From NCBI GenBank assembly GCA_903822975.1, contig CAIJRD010000002.1:1-64000 (forward strand): a stretch of DNA of 64,000 nt. Reading direction: 5' to 3'. The position numbers were made by a program, and so were the translations under genes. Of this stretch, positions 28,429 to 37,264 are shown one piece after another. The stretch comes from an uncultured Sinobacteraceae bacterium (GTDB lineage: Bacteria > Pseudomonadota > Gammaproteobacteria > Nevskiales > Nevskiaceae). Every line of letters begins with the position of its first letter. Position 1 is the first letter of the stretch. The notes under the pieces are model-generated. The model saw only the letters and a list, made by a program, of their open reading frames with translations, was not told where the DNA came from and did no database searches.

Positions 28429-29268
28429 ATGGACGACGTTAAAAAGACGGACGCGATGGATGCGAGCACGGCGACGCTGGCGGAATTGATGATCGTTGCC
28501 GCATCCGAGGCCTGGCGTAACAACGGCGAGGTGTTGGCCTCGGGCATCGGCGTGGCGCCTCGAATCGCGGCGAGTCTGGCCAAGCTGACGCATTCGCCGG
28601 AACTGCTGATGACCGACAGCGAGACCTTCCTGGTGTCCGAGCCGATTCCGCTTGGACCGCGTGGGCAGGGTGATGGCGCCCACGTACCGAAATACGAAGG
28701 CTACATGTCGTTCGACCGCGTGTTCGAATGCGTCTGGGGCGGACGTCGCCACGCGATGATCGGGCCGAGCCAGATCGACCGTTTCGGGCAGTCGAATCTG
28801 TCGGTGGTCGGCGGCAGCTACGAGAAGCCGAAGTCGGCGATTCTCGGTGTGCGCGGCCTGCCCGGCAACAGCATCAATCACATGAACTCGATGTTCGTAC
28901 CGAATCATGGCCCGCGCGTGTTCGTGCCCGGCGAAGTCGATATGGTTTCGGGTGTGGGCTACAACCCGGCGCGTTTTGCACCGGGCATGAAGATGGATTA
29001 CATCGACCTGCGCCTGATCGTCACCGATCTGTGCGTACTCGACTTCGGCGGGCCCGAGCACGCGATTCGCGTGCATTCCTTGCATCCGGGCGTCAGCTTC
29101 GATCAGGTTCAGACCGCCACTGGATTTCCGCTACTCAAAGTGGAGCAGATGCGCGAAACGCCACTGCCCAGTGCCGAACAACTCGCGCTGATCCGCCGCC
29201 TCGATCCGCACAACCTGCGCGCGACGACGATCAAGAACAATCCGCCTGCGGTCCGCACTGCGAGCTAA
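28429..29268 (+). CDS. ipdB: COCHEA-CoA hydrolase beta subunit IpdB
   Basis: A 279-residue beta subunit of the CoA-transferase fold (TLAELMIVAASEAWRNNGEVLASG..., RHAMIGPSQIDRFGQSNLS, GLPGNSINHMNSMFVPNH, DMVSGVGYNPARFAPG). It pairs with IpdA for ring opening in the C/D-ring pathway. ATG 28429 follows the ipdA stop by 2 bp; a second in-frame Met (residue 10) is an alternative. The next gene begins 3 bp after its stop. Confidence 0.87.
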   Translation: MDDVKKTDAMDASTATLAELMIVAASEAWRNNGEVLASGIGVAPRIAASLAKLTHSPELLMTDSETFLVSEPIPLGPRGQGDGAHVPKYEGYMSFDRVFECVWGGRRHAMIGPSQIDRFGQSNLSVVGGSYEKPKSAILGVRGLPGNSINHMNSMFVPNHGPRVFVPGEVDMVSGVGYNPARFAPGMKMDYIDLRLIVTDLCVLDFGGPEHAIRVHSLHPGVSFDQVQTATGFPLLKVEQMRETPLPSAEQLALIRRLDPHNLRATTIKNNPPAVRTAS

Positions 29269-29271
29269 GCC

Positions 29272-30306
29272 ATGAGCACACCGAAGGCAGAGCCCGCCAA
29301 GATAGAATCCGCAGATACCGCCGTCGCCGGATCAGGCGCCGTTGCCGCCGCCGCGACTGCGCCTCAATCAGCAAAGGCAGAGAAGTCAGCGAAGTCGGCA
29401 AAGGCAGCGAGCCCCGATCTGGTGCCGCCGAAGCAGGTCGACATCACTTACGAAACCGATGAGCCGGTGCTGTACCGCGTCGAGAACAATGTTGCCTGGG
29501 TGACGATGAACCGTCCGCAGTTCAACAACGTGCAGAACTCGCAGATGACCTATGCGCTGGACGCGGCATTCCGTCGCGCGGTCGACGACGACGCGGTGAA
29601 AGTCATCGTGCTTGCCGGTACCGGCAAGCATTTCTCCGCCGGCCACGATATCGGCACGCCCGGCCGCGATCTGCACAAAACGTTCGACCGTAGGCATCTG
29701 CTGCCAGATCACACCAACAAGCCGGCGGCCGAACTGCTCTACACGCGCGAGCAGGAAGTGTATCTGGGCATGTGCCGACGCTGGCGCGACATTTCCAAGC
29801 CGACGGTCGCGATGGTGCAGGGTGCCTGTGTGGCCGGTGGCCTGATGCTGGCCTGGGTTTGCGATCTGATCATCGCATCGGACGATGCGTTCTTCCAGGA
29901 CCCGGTGCAGCGCATGGGCATACCCGGCGTCGAGTATTTCGCGCATGCGTTCGAGTTGCCGCCGCGCGTGGCCAAGGAATTCATCCTGCTCGGCGAGCGC
30001 ATGCCGGCAGCACGCGCCTACAATTTCGGCATGGTCAACCGCATCGTGCCGCGCGATCAGCTCGAAGCCGAGACGCGCGCAGTTGCAGCCAATCTCGCCG
30101 AAAAAAGCCGGCTCGGACTGTGGCTGACCAAGCAGGCGATCAATCACGTCGAAGAGCTGCGTGGCAAGCGCACGGCGATGGATGCGGTGTTCCACATGCA
30201 TCACTTCGCGCATGCGCAGGCCGATCTCACCACCGGCGACAGCCTCAACGGCATGGATGGCAAGTCGATGGCCGCCGCCAACAAGAAGCAAGCCGGCGAC
30301 GCATGA
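29272..30306 (+). CDS. Crotonase-family enoyl-CoA hydratase with N-terminal extension
   Basis: A 344-residue protein whose last 280 residues are crotonase fold: oxyanion-hole segments KHFSAGHDIG and GACVAGGLML, and the DPVQRMGIPGVEYF loop. The first 55 or so residues are Ala/Lys-rich low complexity and absent from ordinary family members; a GTG near codon 51 could be an alternative start. By position it likely hydrates an enoyl-CoA in HIP catabolism (a ScdY/ScdD-type role), but the exact substrate is not readable. It overlaps ipdC by 4 bp (ATGA). Confidence 0.8.
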   Translation: MSTPKAEPAKIESADTAVAGSGAVAAAATAPQSAKAEKSAKSAKAASPDLVPPKQVDITYETDEPVLYRVENNVAWVTMNRPQFNNVQNSQMTYALDAAFRRAVDDDAVKVIVLAGTGKHFSAGHDIGTPGRDLHKTFDRRHLLPDHTNKPAAELLYTREQEVYLGMCRRWRDISKPTVAMVQGACVAGGLMLAWVCDLIIASDDAFFQDPVQRMGIPGVEYFAHAFELPPRVAKEFILLGERMPAARAYNFGMVNRIVPRDQLEAETRAVAANLAEKSRLGLWLTKQAINHVEELRGKRTAMDAVFHMHHFAHAQADLTTGDSLNGMDGKSMAAANKKQAGDA

Positions 30307-31421
30307 TCTCCGCGCTGCACACGGTGCTGTGCGAACGGCTCGGCTGTCGTTATCCGATCGTGCAGACGGCGATGGGCTGGGTGGCCGACAGCAAACTGGT
30401 ATCGGCGACGAGTCGCGCCGGTGGCTTCGGTTTCCTCGCCGCAGCAGTGATGTCGACCGAAACGCTGGAAGCGGAAATCGCCCGCGTGCGCGGCGCCAGC
30501 GATGCGCCGTTCGGCGTGAACTTCCACATGTTCCAGGCCAATGCCGCCGAAGTCATCGACTGCGTGATCCGCCATCGCGATCGCGTGCGGGCGGTCAGCT
30601 ATGGTCGCGGTCCCGATGCAAAAACCATCGGTCGATTTAAGGACGCCGGCATTCTGTGCATGCCGACGGTCGGGGCTTTGAAGCATGCCGAGAAAGCCGT
30701 ACAACTCGGCGCCGACATCATCACCGTGCAGGGCGCAGAAGGTGGCGGTCACACCGGCTCGGTGCCGACCACGCTGCTGTTGCCGCAGGTGCTGGATGCG
30801 GTGCAGGTGCCGGTGGTTGCGGCCGGCGGCTTTCACTCCGGGCGCGGCCTCGCTGGTGCGCTCGCATTCGGTGCCGCCGGCATCGCGATGGGCACGCGCT
30901 TCCTGATGACGAGCGATTCGCCGGTGCCGGCGGAAACCTTGAAGCGCTATCTGCAGGTGAAAGATCCCGCGCAGATCCGCGCATCGACGGCGCTCGACGG
31001 CCTGCCGCAGCGGATGATCGACAACGCGTTTCTGCTGCGACTCGAACACGGCGGTCTGCTGCGGCGCCTGTTGGTGGCGCTCAACAGCGCCTGGGCCTGG
31101 CGCCAACAGACCGGCATGTCGGTCGCGCACATGGCGAAGACTTTTTTCGCCGCGATCGGCGAGGGAGACTCGGCCATCCAGACGATGATGGCGGCGAACG
31201 CGCCGGTCATCATTCAACGCGCGATGGTCGACGGTCGACCGGACGAGGGCGTGCTGCCGAGCGGCCAGGTTGCCGCGGTGCTCGACACGTTGCCAAGTGT
31301 TGAACAACTGATCGCCGCAATCGTCATCGAAGCCGAGGCCTGCCTCACACAGCTTTCATCCACGCAGCGGCCATCGCAGTCGCAAGCCAATCACGCACCG
31401 TCCTTCGCCAAATCCGCATGA
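30303..31421 (+). CDS. ipdC: IpdC-like flavin oxidoreductase
   Basis: A 372-residue member of the nitronate-monooxygenase/2-nitropropane-dioxygenase TIM-barrel family. FMN-site motifs include PIVQTAMGWVAD, QGAEGGGHTGSVPT and VVAAGGFHSGRGLAGALAFGA. In steroid degraders the family member next to ipdAB (IpdC) acts on CoA esters of the C/D-ring pathway. The position between ipdAB and echA20, with 4-bp overlaps at both ends, supports this rather than nitronate detoxification. The C-terminal 30 residues are Ser/Gln-rich and probably disordered. Confidence 0.83.
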   Translation: MISALHTVLCERLGCRYPIVQTAMGWVADSKLVSATSRAGGFGFLAAAVMSTETLEAEIARVRGASDAPFGVNFHMFQANAAEVIDCVIRHRDRVRAVSYGRGPDAKTIGRFKDAGILCMPTVGALKHAEKAVQLGADIITVQGAEGGGHTGSVPTTLLLPQVLDAVQVPVVAAGGFHSGRGLAGALAFGAAGIAMGTRFLMTSDSPVPAETLKRYLQVKDPAQIRASTALDGLPQRMIDNAFLLRLEHGGLLRRLLVALNSAWAWRQQTGMSVAHMAKTFFAAIGEGDSAIQTMMAANAPVIIQRAMVDGRPDEGVLPSGQVAAVLDTLPSVEQLIAAIVIEAEACLTQLSSTQRPSQSQANHAPSFAKSA

Positions 31422-32221
31422 GCGCTCCGTTCAAAACCCAGGTCGCCGAAGGCATCGCCGAGTTGGTCATCGACCGTCCGCCGGTGAATGCACTGAACGA
31501 TGCCGGCTGGCACGCGCTGGCCGATGAGATCGAACGCCTCGGCGATGCGCCGGGTGTGAACGTGATCGTCATTCGTGCCGAGGGTCGCGGCTTCTGTGCC
31601 GGCGTCGACATCAAGGAACTCGATGCGCAGCCGGAGCGGATCGTTTCGGTCAACGCCGGCAACTACCGCAGCTTCGAGGCGGTGCATCGCAATCCGCTGC
31701 CGGTGATCGTCGCGGTCCATGGCTTCGTGCTCGGCGGCGGTATCGGGCTTGCTGGCGCGGCGGATATCGTCGTGGCCTCGGACTGTGCGACCTTCGGCGT
31801 GCCGGAAGTCGATCGCGGCGCAATGGGTGGTGGCGCGCACCTGCAGCGCCTGTTTCCGCTGCAGAAAGTGCGCGCCATGTATTTCACCGGCGAGATCATC
31901 GACGCCGCCGAGGCCTATCGACTCGGTGCGATCGAACAAGTCGTGCCGAAGGCGCAGCTGCGCGATGCCGCCCTGGCGATCGCCCGGAAAATTGCCGCGA
32001 AAAGTCCTGCCATGATCCGGCTGGCCAAGGAATCGCTCAACGGCATCGAGGACGGCAATCTCGAGAGCAAGTACCGCTGGGAACAGGGCTTCACGCTGCA
32101 GGCCTACATGAGCAAGGACTCGGCGGAGACGCGGCGCGCGTTCGTCGAAAAGCGCGCGGCGCAGTTTGCCGCGCAGGAATCGGCGGCGACGGCCACGGCG
32201 GCGGCGGAGACAAAAAAGTGA
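31418..32221 (+). CDS. echA20: EchA20-like ring-opening crotonase
   Basis: A 267-residue crotonase whose sequence (DRPPVNALNDAGWHALADEI, VHGFVLGGGIGLAGAADIV, PEVDRGAMGGGAHLQRLFP) closely recalls mycobacterial EchA20, the hydrolase that opens the five-membered D ring of the 7aMD-dione acid CoA ester in HIP catabolism. The oxyanion-hole region FCAGVDIKEL and the YRWEQGFTLQ C-terminal helix are present. It starts inside the ipdC stop (ATGA). A 115-bp gap precedes the next gene. Confidence 0.85.
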   Translation: MSAPFKTQVAEGIAELVIDRPPVNALNDAGWHALADEIERLGDAPGVNVIVIRAEGRGFCAGVDIKELDAQPERIVSVNAGNYRSFEAVHRNPLPVIVAVHGFVLGGGIGLAGAADIVVASDCATFGVPEVDRGAMGGGAHLQRLFPLQKVRAMYFTGEIIDAAEAYRLGAIEQVVPKAQLRDAALAIARKIAAKSPAMIRLAKESLNGIEDGNLESKYRWEQGFTLQAYMSKDSAETRRAFVEKRAAQFAAQESAATATAAAETKK

Positions 32222-32345
32222 TCCTGCATTCGGCGATGGCGCTCGATGCGGATTCCTGCGAGCTTTGCAATAAATCGAAGCAAGACGAGCGCGTGTTCAA
32301 TCCACGGGTTGTCGTTGGCCCCGTCGTGCACGGGATGTGCGCGCG

Positions 32346-33509
32346 ATGAGACTGGAATACACCGAACCGCAGCGGCGATTCCGCACCGAAATCCGCGAGT
32401 GGTTGGCCGCGCATGTGCCCAAGCAGCCGCTGCCGAGTTTCGACACCGAAGCCGGCTTCGCCGCGCATCGCGCATGGGAAGGCGAACTCGCCTCCGGCTG
32501 CTGGAGTGCGGTGACCTGGCCGAAGAGCGTCGGTGGACGCGGTGCCGATCTGATCGAATGGCTGATCTTCGAGGAAGAGTACTGGCGCTCGGGCGCACCG
32601 CTGCGCGTCAATCAGAACGGCGTGTTCCTGCTGGCGCCGACGCTGATGGAATTCGGCAGTGACGAACAGAAGCAGCGCTTCCTGCCGCGCATGGCCAAGG
32701 GCGAGGACATCTGGGCGCAGGGCTGGTCGGAGCCGGGTGCCGGCTCGGACATGGCGGCGATCCGCTGCAAAGCCGTGCTCGAAGGCGACCATTACGTCAT
32801 CAATGGTCAGAAGACCTGGTCGACGCGCGCGGTCTGGGCCGATTGGTTGTTCGGGCTGTTCCGCAGCGATCCGAATTCGGTGCGGCATCACGGCCTGAGC
32901 TTTGTGTTGTTGCCGCTGAACCTGCCGGGTATCACGATCCGTCCGATCCGCCAGTTGAATGGTCTGCCGGGTTTTGCCGAAATCTTCTTCGACAACGTTC
33001 GCGTGCCGGTGGCGAATCGCCTTGGCGAAGAAGGTCAGGGTTGGCACATTGCAATGGCAACCGCCGGCTTCGAGCGCGGACTGATGTTGCGTTCGCCGGC
33101 ACGCTTCCAGCAAACCGCAAAGCTGCTGGTGGATCTGTATCGACGCAATCAGGCGAGCGCCGACGCCGATCCGTCGATCCGCGATGCCGTGATGAAAAGC
33201 TGGATGGACGCCGAAGCCTATGCGCTGGCAACGTATCGAACCGCCTGCCGTCTGGCCAAGGGCGGCCAGATCGGCGCGGAGTCCAGCACCAACAAGATCT
33301 TCTGGTCGGAGCTGGATCTGCAGATGCATGAAACCGCGATGCGGATTCTGGGTCCGCGCGCCGAGCTGATGATTCCGCACGCGGCCTGCCGCGACTACAA
33401 CTGGCTCGATGGCTTCCTGTTCGCGCAAGCCGGGCCAATCTACGCCGGCACCAACGAAATCCAGCGCAACATCATTGCCGAACGCATGCTGGGTTTGCCG
33501 CGCTCATGA
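32346..33509 (+). CDS. Acyl-CoA dehydrogenase (steroid FadE type)
   Basis: A 387-residue acyl-CoA dehydrogenase. FAD/substrate segments include WAQGWSEPGAGSDMAAI, INGQKTWSTRAVWADW and the C-terminal IYAGTNEIQRNIIAERMLGLPRS. GTG 32337 would add three residues; ATG 32346 is preferred. It likely acts as the alpha partner of the smaller dehydrogenase at 33844, since many steroid ACADs are alpha2beta2 heteromers encoded by adjacent genes; a FadE31/FadE33-like role in HIP degradation is inferred from context. Confidence 0.8.
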   Translation: MRLEYTEPQRRFRTEIREWLAAHVPKQPLPSFDTEAGFAAHRAWEGELASGCWSAVTWPKSVGGRGADLIEWLIFEEEYWRSGAPLRVNQNGVFLLAPTLMEFGSDEQKQRFLPRMAKGEDIWAQGWSEPGAGSDMAAIRCKAVLEGDHYVINGQKTWSTRAVWADWLFGLFRSDPNSVRHHGLSFVLLPLNLPGITIRPIRQLNGLPGFAEIFFDNVRVPVANRLGEEGQGWHIAMATAGFERGLMLRSPARFQQTAKLLVDLYRRNQASADADPSIRDAVMKSWMDAEAYALATYRTACRLAKGGQIGAESSTNKIFWSELDLQMHETAMRILGPRAELMIPHAACRDYNWLDGFLFAQAGPIYAGTNEIQRNIIAERMLGLPRS

Positions 33510-33843
33510 CCGCCGCGCGCCGTTTGCAGCTTGCAGGTTCCGGCTTTGCGAAGCCTTCGGATCGTGTCCATGCGCAATCGCTTGCGCAATCACTTGCGCA
33601 ATCGCTTGCACAATCACTTGCGCAGCCACGCGCGCGGTCGGGCGCGCAGCCGTGCGCGCAGTCTCTGGCGCAGTCAGGCGCGCGCTCACGCGGGCAGTCA
33701 GGCGCGCAGTCAGTGGCGCAGTCACTGGCGCAGTCAGTCAAGGCGCCGGTCGCATCCGGCGTCGTCGTGCGCGGTGATGGGCTGAATGGATACTCGCCGG
33801 GCAATGGCCGGACGCCACATACCGCCCAAAGGACACTGCCGTA
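33510..33843. other. Intergenic region filled by a 12-bp tandem array
   Basis: No gene is supported in this 334-bp gap between two acyl-CoA dehydrogenase genes. Its centre is the 12-bp repeat array listed separately; the flanks show no promoter or terminator I can support. Confidence 0.6.
33571..33738. repeat. 12-bp tandem array, 14 units
   Basis: Fourteen consecutive 12-bp units run without a break. The first four are tgcgcaatcrct with few changes; later ones drift to ssgcgcagtcast forms. The phase never slips, so one frame reads an AQSL-like tetrapeptide repeat, but there is no credible start signal. It lies inside the catabolic block, between two dehydrogenase genes. Confidence 0.9.
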
Positions 33844-34899
33844 ATGGACTTCACTTTCGACGACCAGCAGATCGCGTTCCGCGACGCGGTGCGCAAGTTC
33901 CTGATGGTCGAAGCCGCGCCCGAGATGCTGCGGGAAATTTGGGAAACCGAGAGCGGCCGCTCGCGCGAACTGCGCAGCAAGCTCGCGGATCAGGGCATCA
34001 CCGCGATGTCGGTGCCGGAGGCTTTCGGCGGCATCGGCCTCAACGATCTGGACTGGGTGCTGGTGCAGCAGGAGCTCGGCTACTACGCGATTCCGGATTC
34101 CTTGTCCGACACCGCCTATCTGGCCGTGCATCTGCTGAACCACATGCCGGCCGATGTTGCGCTGAAGCGCGAATGGCTGCCGAAAATCGCAGCCGGCAGC
34201 GTGCGCGTGGCCCTCGGTCATCCGATCAATCCGTTCGTCTGCGATGCGCATCTCGCCGATCTGCTGCTGCTATGGCACGACAACGAGATTCACGCCTTGA
34301 AGCCTGCGCAAGTCGAATTGGTCGCGCATACCAGCATCGACCTGTCGCGACGGCTGTACGAAGTGAAGTGGACGCCCTCGCCGCAGAGCTACATCTGCCC
34401 GGCGCGCAATGGCCGCGATCTCGGCAACGCGATCATCGACCGCGCCACGCTTGCCAACGCAGCACAACTGCTCGGGCTCGCCCAGCGCATGCTGGATCTC
34501 GGCATCGACCACGCCGCGCAACGCAAGCAGTTCGGCAAACCGGTCGGTTCGTTCCAGGCGGTCAAGCATCAACTGGCCGACGTTGCCGTGAAGATCGAAT
34601 TCGCCAAGCCGGTGCTGTTCCGCGCGGCGCATGCGCTCGCACACAACAAACCGTGCGCCTCGGTGATGGTGTCGCACGCCAAGCTCGCGGCGGGCGAGGC
34701 TGCGCGCCTGTCCGCGCGCAACAGCCTGCAGGCGCATGGTGCGATGGGCTACACCTGGGAGGCGGACCTGCAGATGTTCGTCAAGCGCGCCTGGGCGCTG
34801 GATGCATCCTGGGGCGATCTGACGTTTCACAAGCGGCGCGTCGCCGATGCAATTGTTGCCGAAGGCGCGCAACTCGGACCGGGCGAAACCTTTAACTAA
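33844..34899 (+). CDS. Acyl-CoA dehydrogenase, beta-type subunit
   Basis: A 351-residue short acyl-CoA dehydrogenase (MDFTFDDQQIAFRDAVRKF start, RKQFGKPVGSFQAVKHQLAD, SLQAHGAMGYTWEADLQMFVKRAW). The middle beta domain is short and diverged, as in the non-catalytic or half-site subunits (FadE29/FadE32 type) of heteromeric steroid dehydrogenases. It probably partners the 32346 gene. The gap before it is occupied by the 12-bp array. Confidence 0.8.
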   Translation: MDFTFDDQQIAFRDAVRKFLMVEAAPEMLREIWETESGRSRELRSKLADQGITAMSVPEAFGGIGLNDLDWVLVQQELGYYAIPDSLSDTAYLAVHLLNHMPADVALKREWLPKIAAGSVRVALGHPINPFVCDAHLADLLLLWHDNEIHALKPAQVELVAHTSIDLSRRLYEVKWTPSPQSYICPARNGRDLGNAIIDRATLANAAQLLGLAQRMLDLGIDHAAQRKQFGKPVGSFQAVKHQLADVAVKIEFAKPVLFRAAHALAHNKPCASVMVSHAKLAAGEAARLSARNSLQAHGAMGYTWEADLQMFVKRAWALDASWGDLTFHKRRVADAIVAEGAQLGPGETFN

Positions 34900-34964
34900 G
34901 TCGCATCGGCCGAAGCGCTGCGCGCGCAAGGTCGGTGTCAGCGAATCAAGAGGATGTGACTCAC

Positions 34965-36113
34965 ATGGCTGAAGCTTATATCGTCGATGCGCTGCGTACG
35001 CCCACCGGCAAGCGCCGCGGCACGCTGTCGCAAATTCATGGTGCCGATCTCGGCGCGCATGTGCTGAAAGCACTGGTCGCGCGCAACGGCATTCCGGCGG
35101 AGGACTACGACGACGTCGTCTTCGGCTGCCTCGATGCGATCGGCCCGCTGGCCGGCAACATCGCGCGCAGTTGCTGGCTCGCCGCGGGGCTGCCGCTGAC
35201 GGTGCCGGGCGTCACCATCGACCGTCAGTGCGGCTCCTCGCAACAGGCCGTGCATTTCGCCGCGCAAGGCGTGATGAGCGGCACGCAGGATGTCGTGATC
35301 GCCGGCGGCGTCCAGACGATGAGCCAGATTCCGATTTCCTCGGCGATGATTGCCGCACAACCGCTCGGCTTCAAAGATCCGTTCTCGGGCAGCACCGGCT
35401 GGACCGCACGCTTCGGCAACGAGCCGGTCTCGCAGTTCTACGGCGCGCAGAAGATCGCCGACAAATGGAACATCTCGCGCGCCGAGATGGAAGCGTTCTC
35501 ACTCGAAAGCCATGTGCGCGCACGCCGCGCCATTGCTGAAGGTCGCTTCGATCGCGAGACGCTCGAAACCAATGGCCTCAAGCACGACGAGACCACGCGC
35601 GAAACCTCGATCGAGCAGATGCAGAAGCTGGAGCCGCTGGCGCCGGGCGGCACCATCACTGCCGGTGTGTCGAGCCAGACCGGCGACGCCGCGGCGGCGA
35701 TGCTGATCGTGTCCGAAGCCGCGCTGAAGCGCTACAAGTTGAAGCCGCGCGCGCGCATCCATCACATGAGCGTGCTGGGCGACGATCCGATCTTCATGCT
35801 GACTGCGCCGATTCCGGCGACGCGCCACGCGCTGAAGAAGTCCGGCATGAAGCTGGAAGACATCGATCTGGTCGAGATCAACGAAGCCTTTGCGCCGGTG
35901 GTGCTGGCCTGGTTCAAGGAACTCGGCTACCCGCACGCGCAGACCAACGTCAACGGCGGCGGCATCGCGCTGGCGCATCCGCTGGGCGCAACCGGCGTCA
36001 AGCTGATGACGACGCTGCTACACGAACTGGAGCGCACCAACAAGCGCTTCGGCCTGCAGACCATGTGCGAAGGCGGCGGTCTGGCCAATGTCACCATCAT
36101 CGAGAGACTGTAA
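34965..36113 (+). CDS. fadA6: Thiolase, FadA6-like
   Basis: A 382-residue type II thiolase. Nucleophilic Cys is in [19 protein letters not shown] (near residue 90), catalytic His in [14 protein letters not shown] and the second Cys in [14 protein letters not shown]; the conserved EINEAFAPV is present. FadA6 cleaves beta-keto CoA intermediates after ring opening in HIP catabolism. ATG 34965 is chosen over GTG 34935; an AGAGGA box lies about 10 nt upstream. The SDR gene follows after 2 bp. Confidence 0.85.
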   Translation: MAEAYIVDALRTPTGKRRGTLSQIHGADLGAHVLKALVARNGIPAEDYDDVVFGCLDAIGPLAGNIARSCWLAAGLPLTVPGVTIDRQCGSSQQAVHFAAQGVMSGTQDVVIAGGVQTMSQIPISSAMIAAQPLGFKDPFSGSTGWTARFGNEPVSQFYGAQKIADKWNISRAEMEAFSLESHVRARRAIAEGRFDRETLETNGLKHDETTRETSIEQMQKLEPLAPGGTITAGVSSQTGDAAAAMLIVSEAALKRYKLKPRARIHHMSVLGDDPIFMLTAPIPATRHALKKSGMKLEDIDLVEINEAFAPVVLAWFKELGYPHAQTNVNGGGIALAHPLGATGVKLMTTLLHELERTNKRFGLQTMCEGGGLANVTIIERL

Positions 36114-36115
36114 GC

Positions 36116-36991
36116 ATGGGAATCTGCGACCAGCGGACGATCATCGTCACCGGCTCCGGTAGCGGCCTCGGCCGCGAATACGCGCTGCTGCTGGCGCAGG
36201 AGGGCGCCAATGTCGTCGTCAACGATATTCGCGCCGACGCCGCAGCGGCCGTGGCGCGCGAGATCGGCCGACAGGCCGTCGCCAACAGCGACGACATCAC
36301 CAGCATGGAGGGTGCTGCGCGCATCGTCGACGCCGCGGTGTCGAACTTCGGCGACGTTCACGGCGTGGTCAACAACGCCGGCATCGTGCGCGACCGCATG
36401 TTCGCCAGCCTCACGGAGGAAGACTGGGATCTGGTGGTGAAGGTGCATCTGAAAGGGCACTTCTGCATCGCCAGCAAACTGGTGCAGCGCTGGCGCGACC
36501 AGGTGAAAGCGACCGGCCAGAAAGTCGACGCGCGCATCATCAACACCAGCTCCGGTGCAGGCTTGCAGGGCTCGGTCGGCCAGAGCAATTACGCCGCAGC
36601 CAAAGGCGGCATCGCATCGCTGACGCTGGTGCAGGCGGCGGAACTGGGACGCTACGGCATCACCGCCAATGCGCTGGCGCCGGCCGCGCGCACCGGCATG
36701 ACCGAAAAGGTCTTCACCGACCTGATGAAGAAACCCGACGACGCGGCGGTGTTCGATCACTTCCATCCGGGCAACGTGGCACCGCTGGTGGTGTGGTTGT
36801 GCTCGGCGCAGTCGGCGGCGGTCACCGGCCGCGTGTTCGAGGTCGATGGCGGCAAGCTGTCGATTGCCGGCGGCTGGAAGACCGGCAAGATCCGCGACAA
36901 GAAAGCGCGCTGGAATCCGGCCGAACTCACCGAGGTGGTGGAAACGCTGATCGCCGAAGCGCCGCCGGCACAGAAGGTCTACGGCACCTGA
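36116..36991 (+). CDS. Short-chain dehydrogenase/reductase (Rv3548c-like)
   Basis: A 291-residue classical SDR. The NAD(P)-binding GSGSGLGRE (residues 13-21), NNAG (about 87-90) and catalytic NYAAAKGG Tyr-x-x-x-Lys are intact. A C-terminal extension (about residues 245-291) matches the longer SDRs found in HIP gene clusters, where one lies next to fadA6 homologues. It probably oxidises a hydroxyacyl-CoA for the thiolase. It ends the first operon segment, before a terminator at 37164-37189. Confidence 0.78.
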   Translation: MGICDQRTIIVTGSGSGLGREYALLLAQEGANVVVNDIRADAAAAVAREIGRQAVANSDDITSMEGAARIVDAAVSNFGDVHGVVNNAGIVRDRMFASLTEEDWDLVVKVHLKGHFCIASKLVQRWRDQVKATGQKVDARIINTSSGAGLQGSVGQSNYAAAKGGIASLTLVQAAELGRYGITANALAPAARTGMTEKVFTDLMKKPDDAAVFDHFHPGNVAPLVVWLCSAQSAAVTGRVFEVDGGKLSIAGGWKTGKIRDKKARWNPAELTEVVETLIAEAPPAQKVYGT

Positions 36992-37090
36992 ACCCGGCAG
37001 GCGCCGCCCGCTGAGGCTGTCGCGCTCCTTGAGGCCATCGCGGCCTGCGTCGGATCGCCGATGCCCGCCAGCGGCCGTCGTCCGCAGTCG

Positions 37091-37120
37091 ATGGCCGTCG
37101 ATGGCCGTCGATGGCGGTCT
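37091..37120. repeat. 10-bp tandem repeat, three units
   Basis: Units atggccgtcg, atggccgtcg and a decayed atggcggtct lie in the gap between the SDR gene and the next dehydrogenase. Confidence 0.7.
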
Positions 37121-37163
37121 GCGGCTGTCGCCGGCAGTCAAGCCGATTGCGCGGAAAAGCCCT

Positions 37164-37189
37164 AAAACCCGCATCACTGCGGGTGTTTT
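37164..37189. terminator. Bidirectional intrinsic terminator
   Basis: The sequence aaaaCCCGC-atcact-GCGGGtgtttt forms a short GC stem flanked by A and T tracts. It lies about 175 bp after the SDR stop and 75 bp before the next dehydrogenase, so the block is probably at least two transcription units. Confidence 0.65.
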
Positions 37190-37264
37190 GATCGCGCCAA
37201 GGCGGCTGCCGGAATCATCCCAACGGGTGATGAGCCGGCGGCAAGCTGCCCGGATAATCGATCC

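Noticed and set aside
33571..33738. CRISPR array
   Set aside because: Units are 12 bp with no spacers between them and no cas genes nearby.
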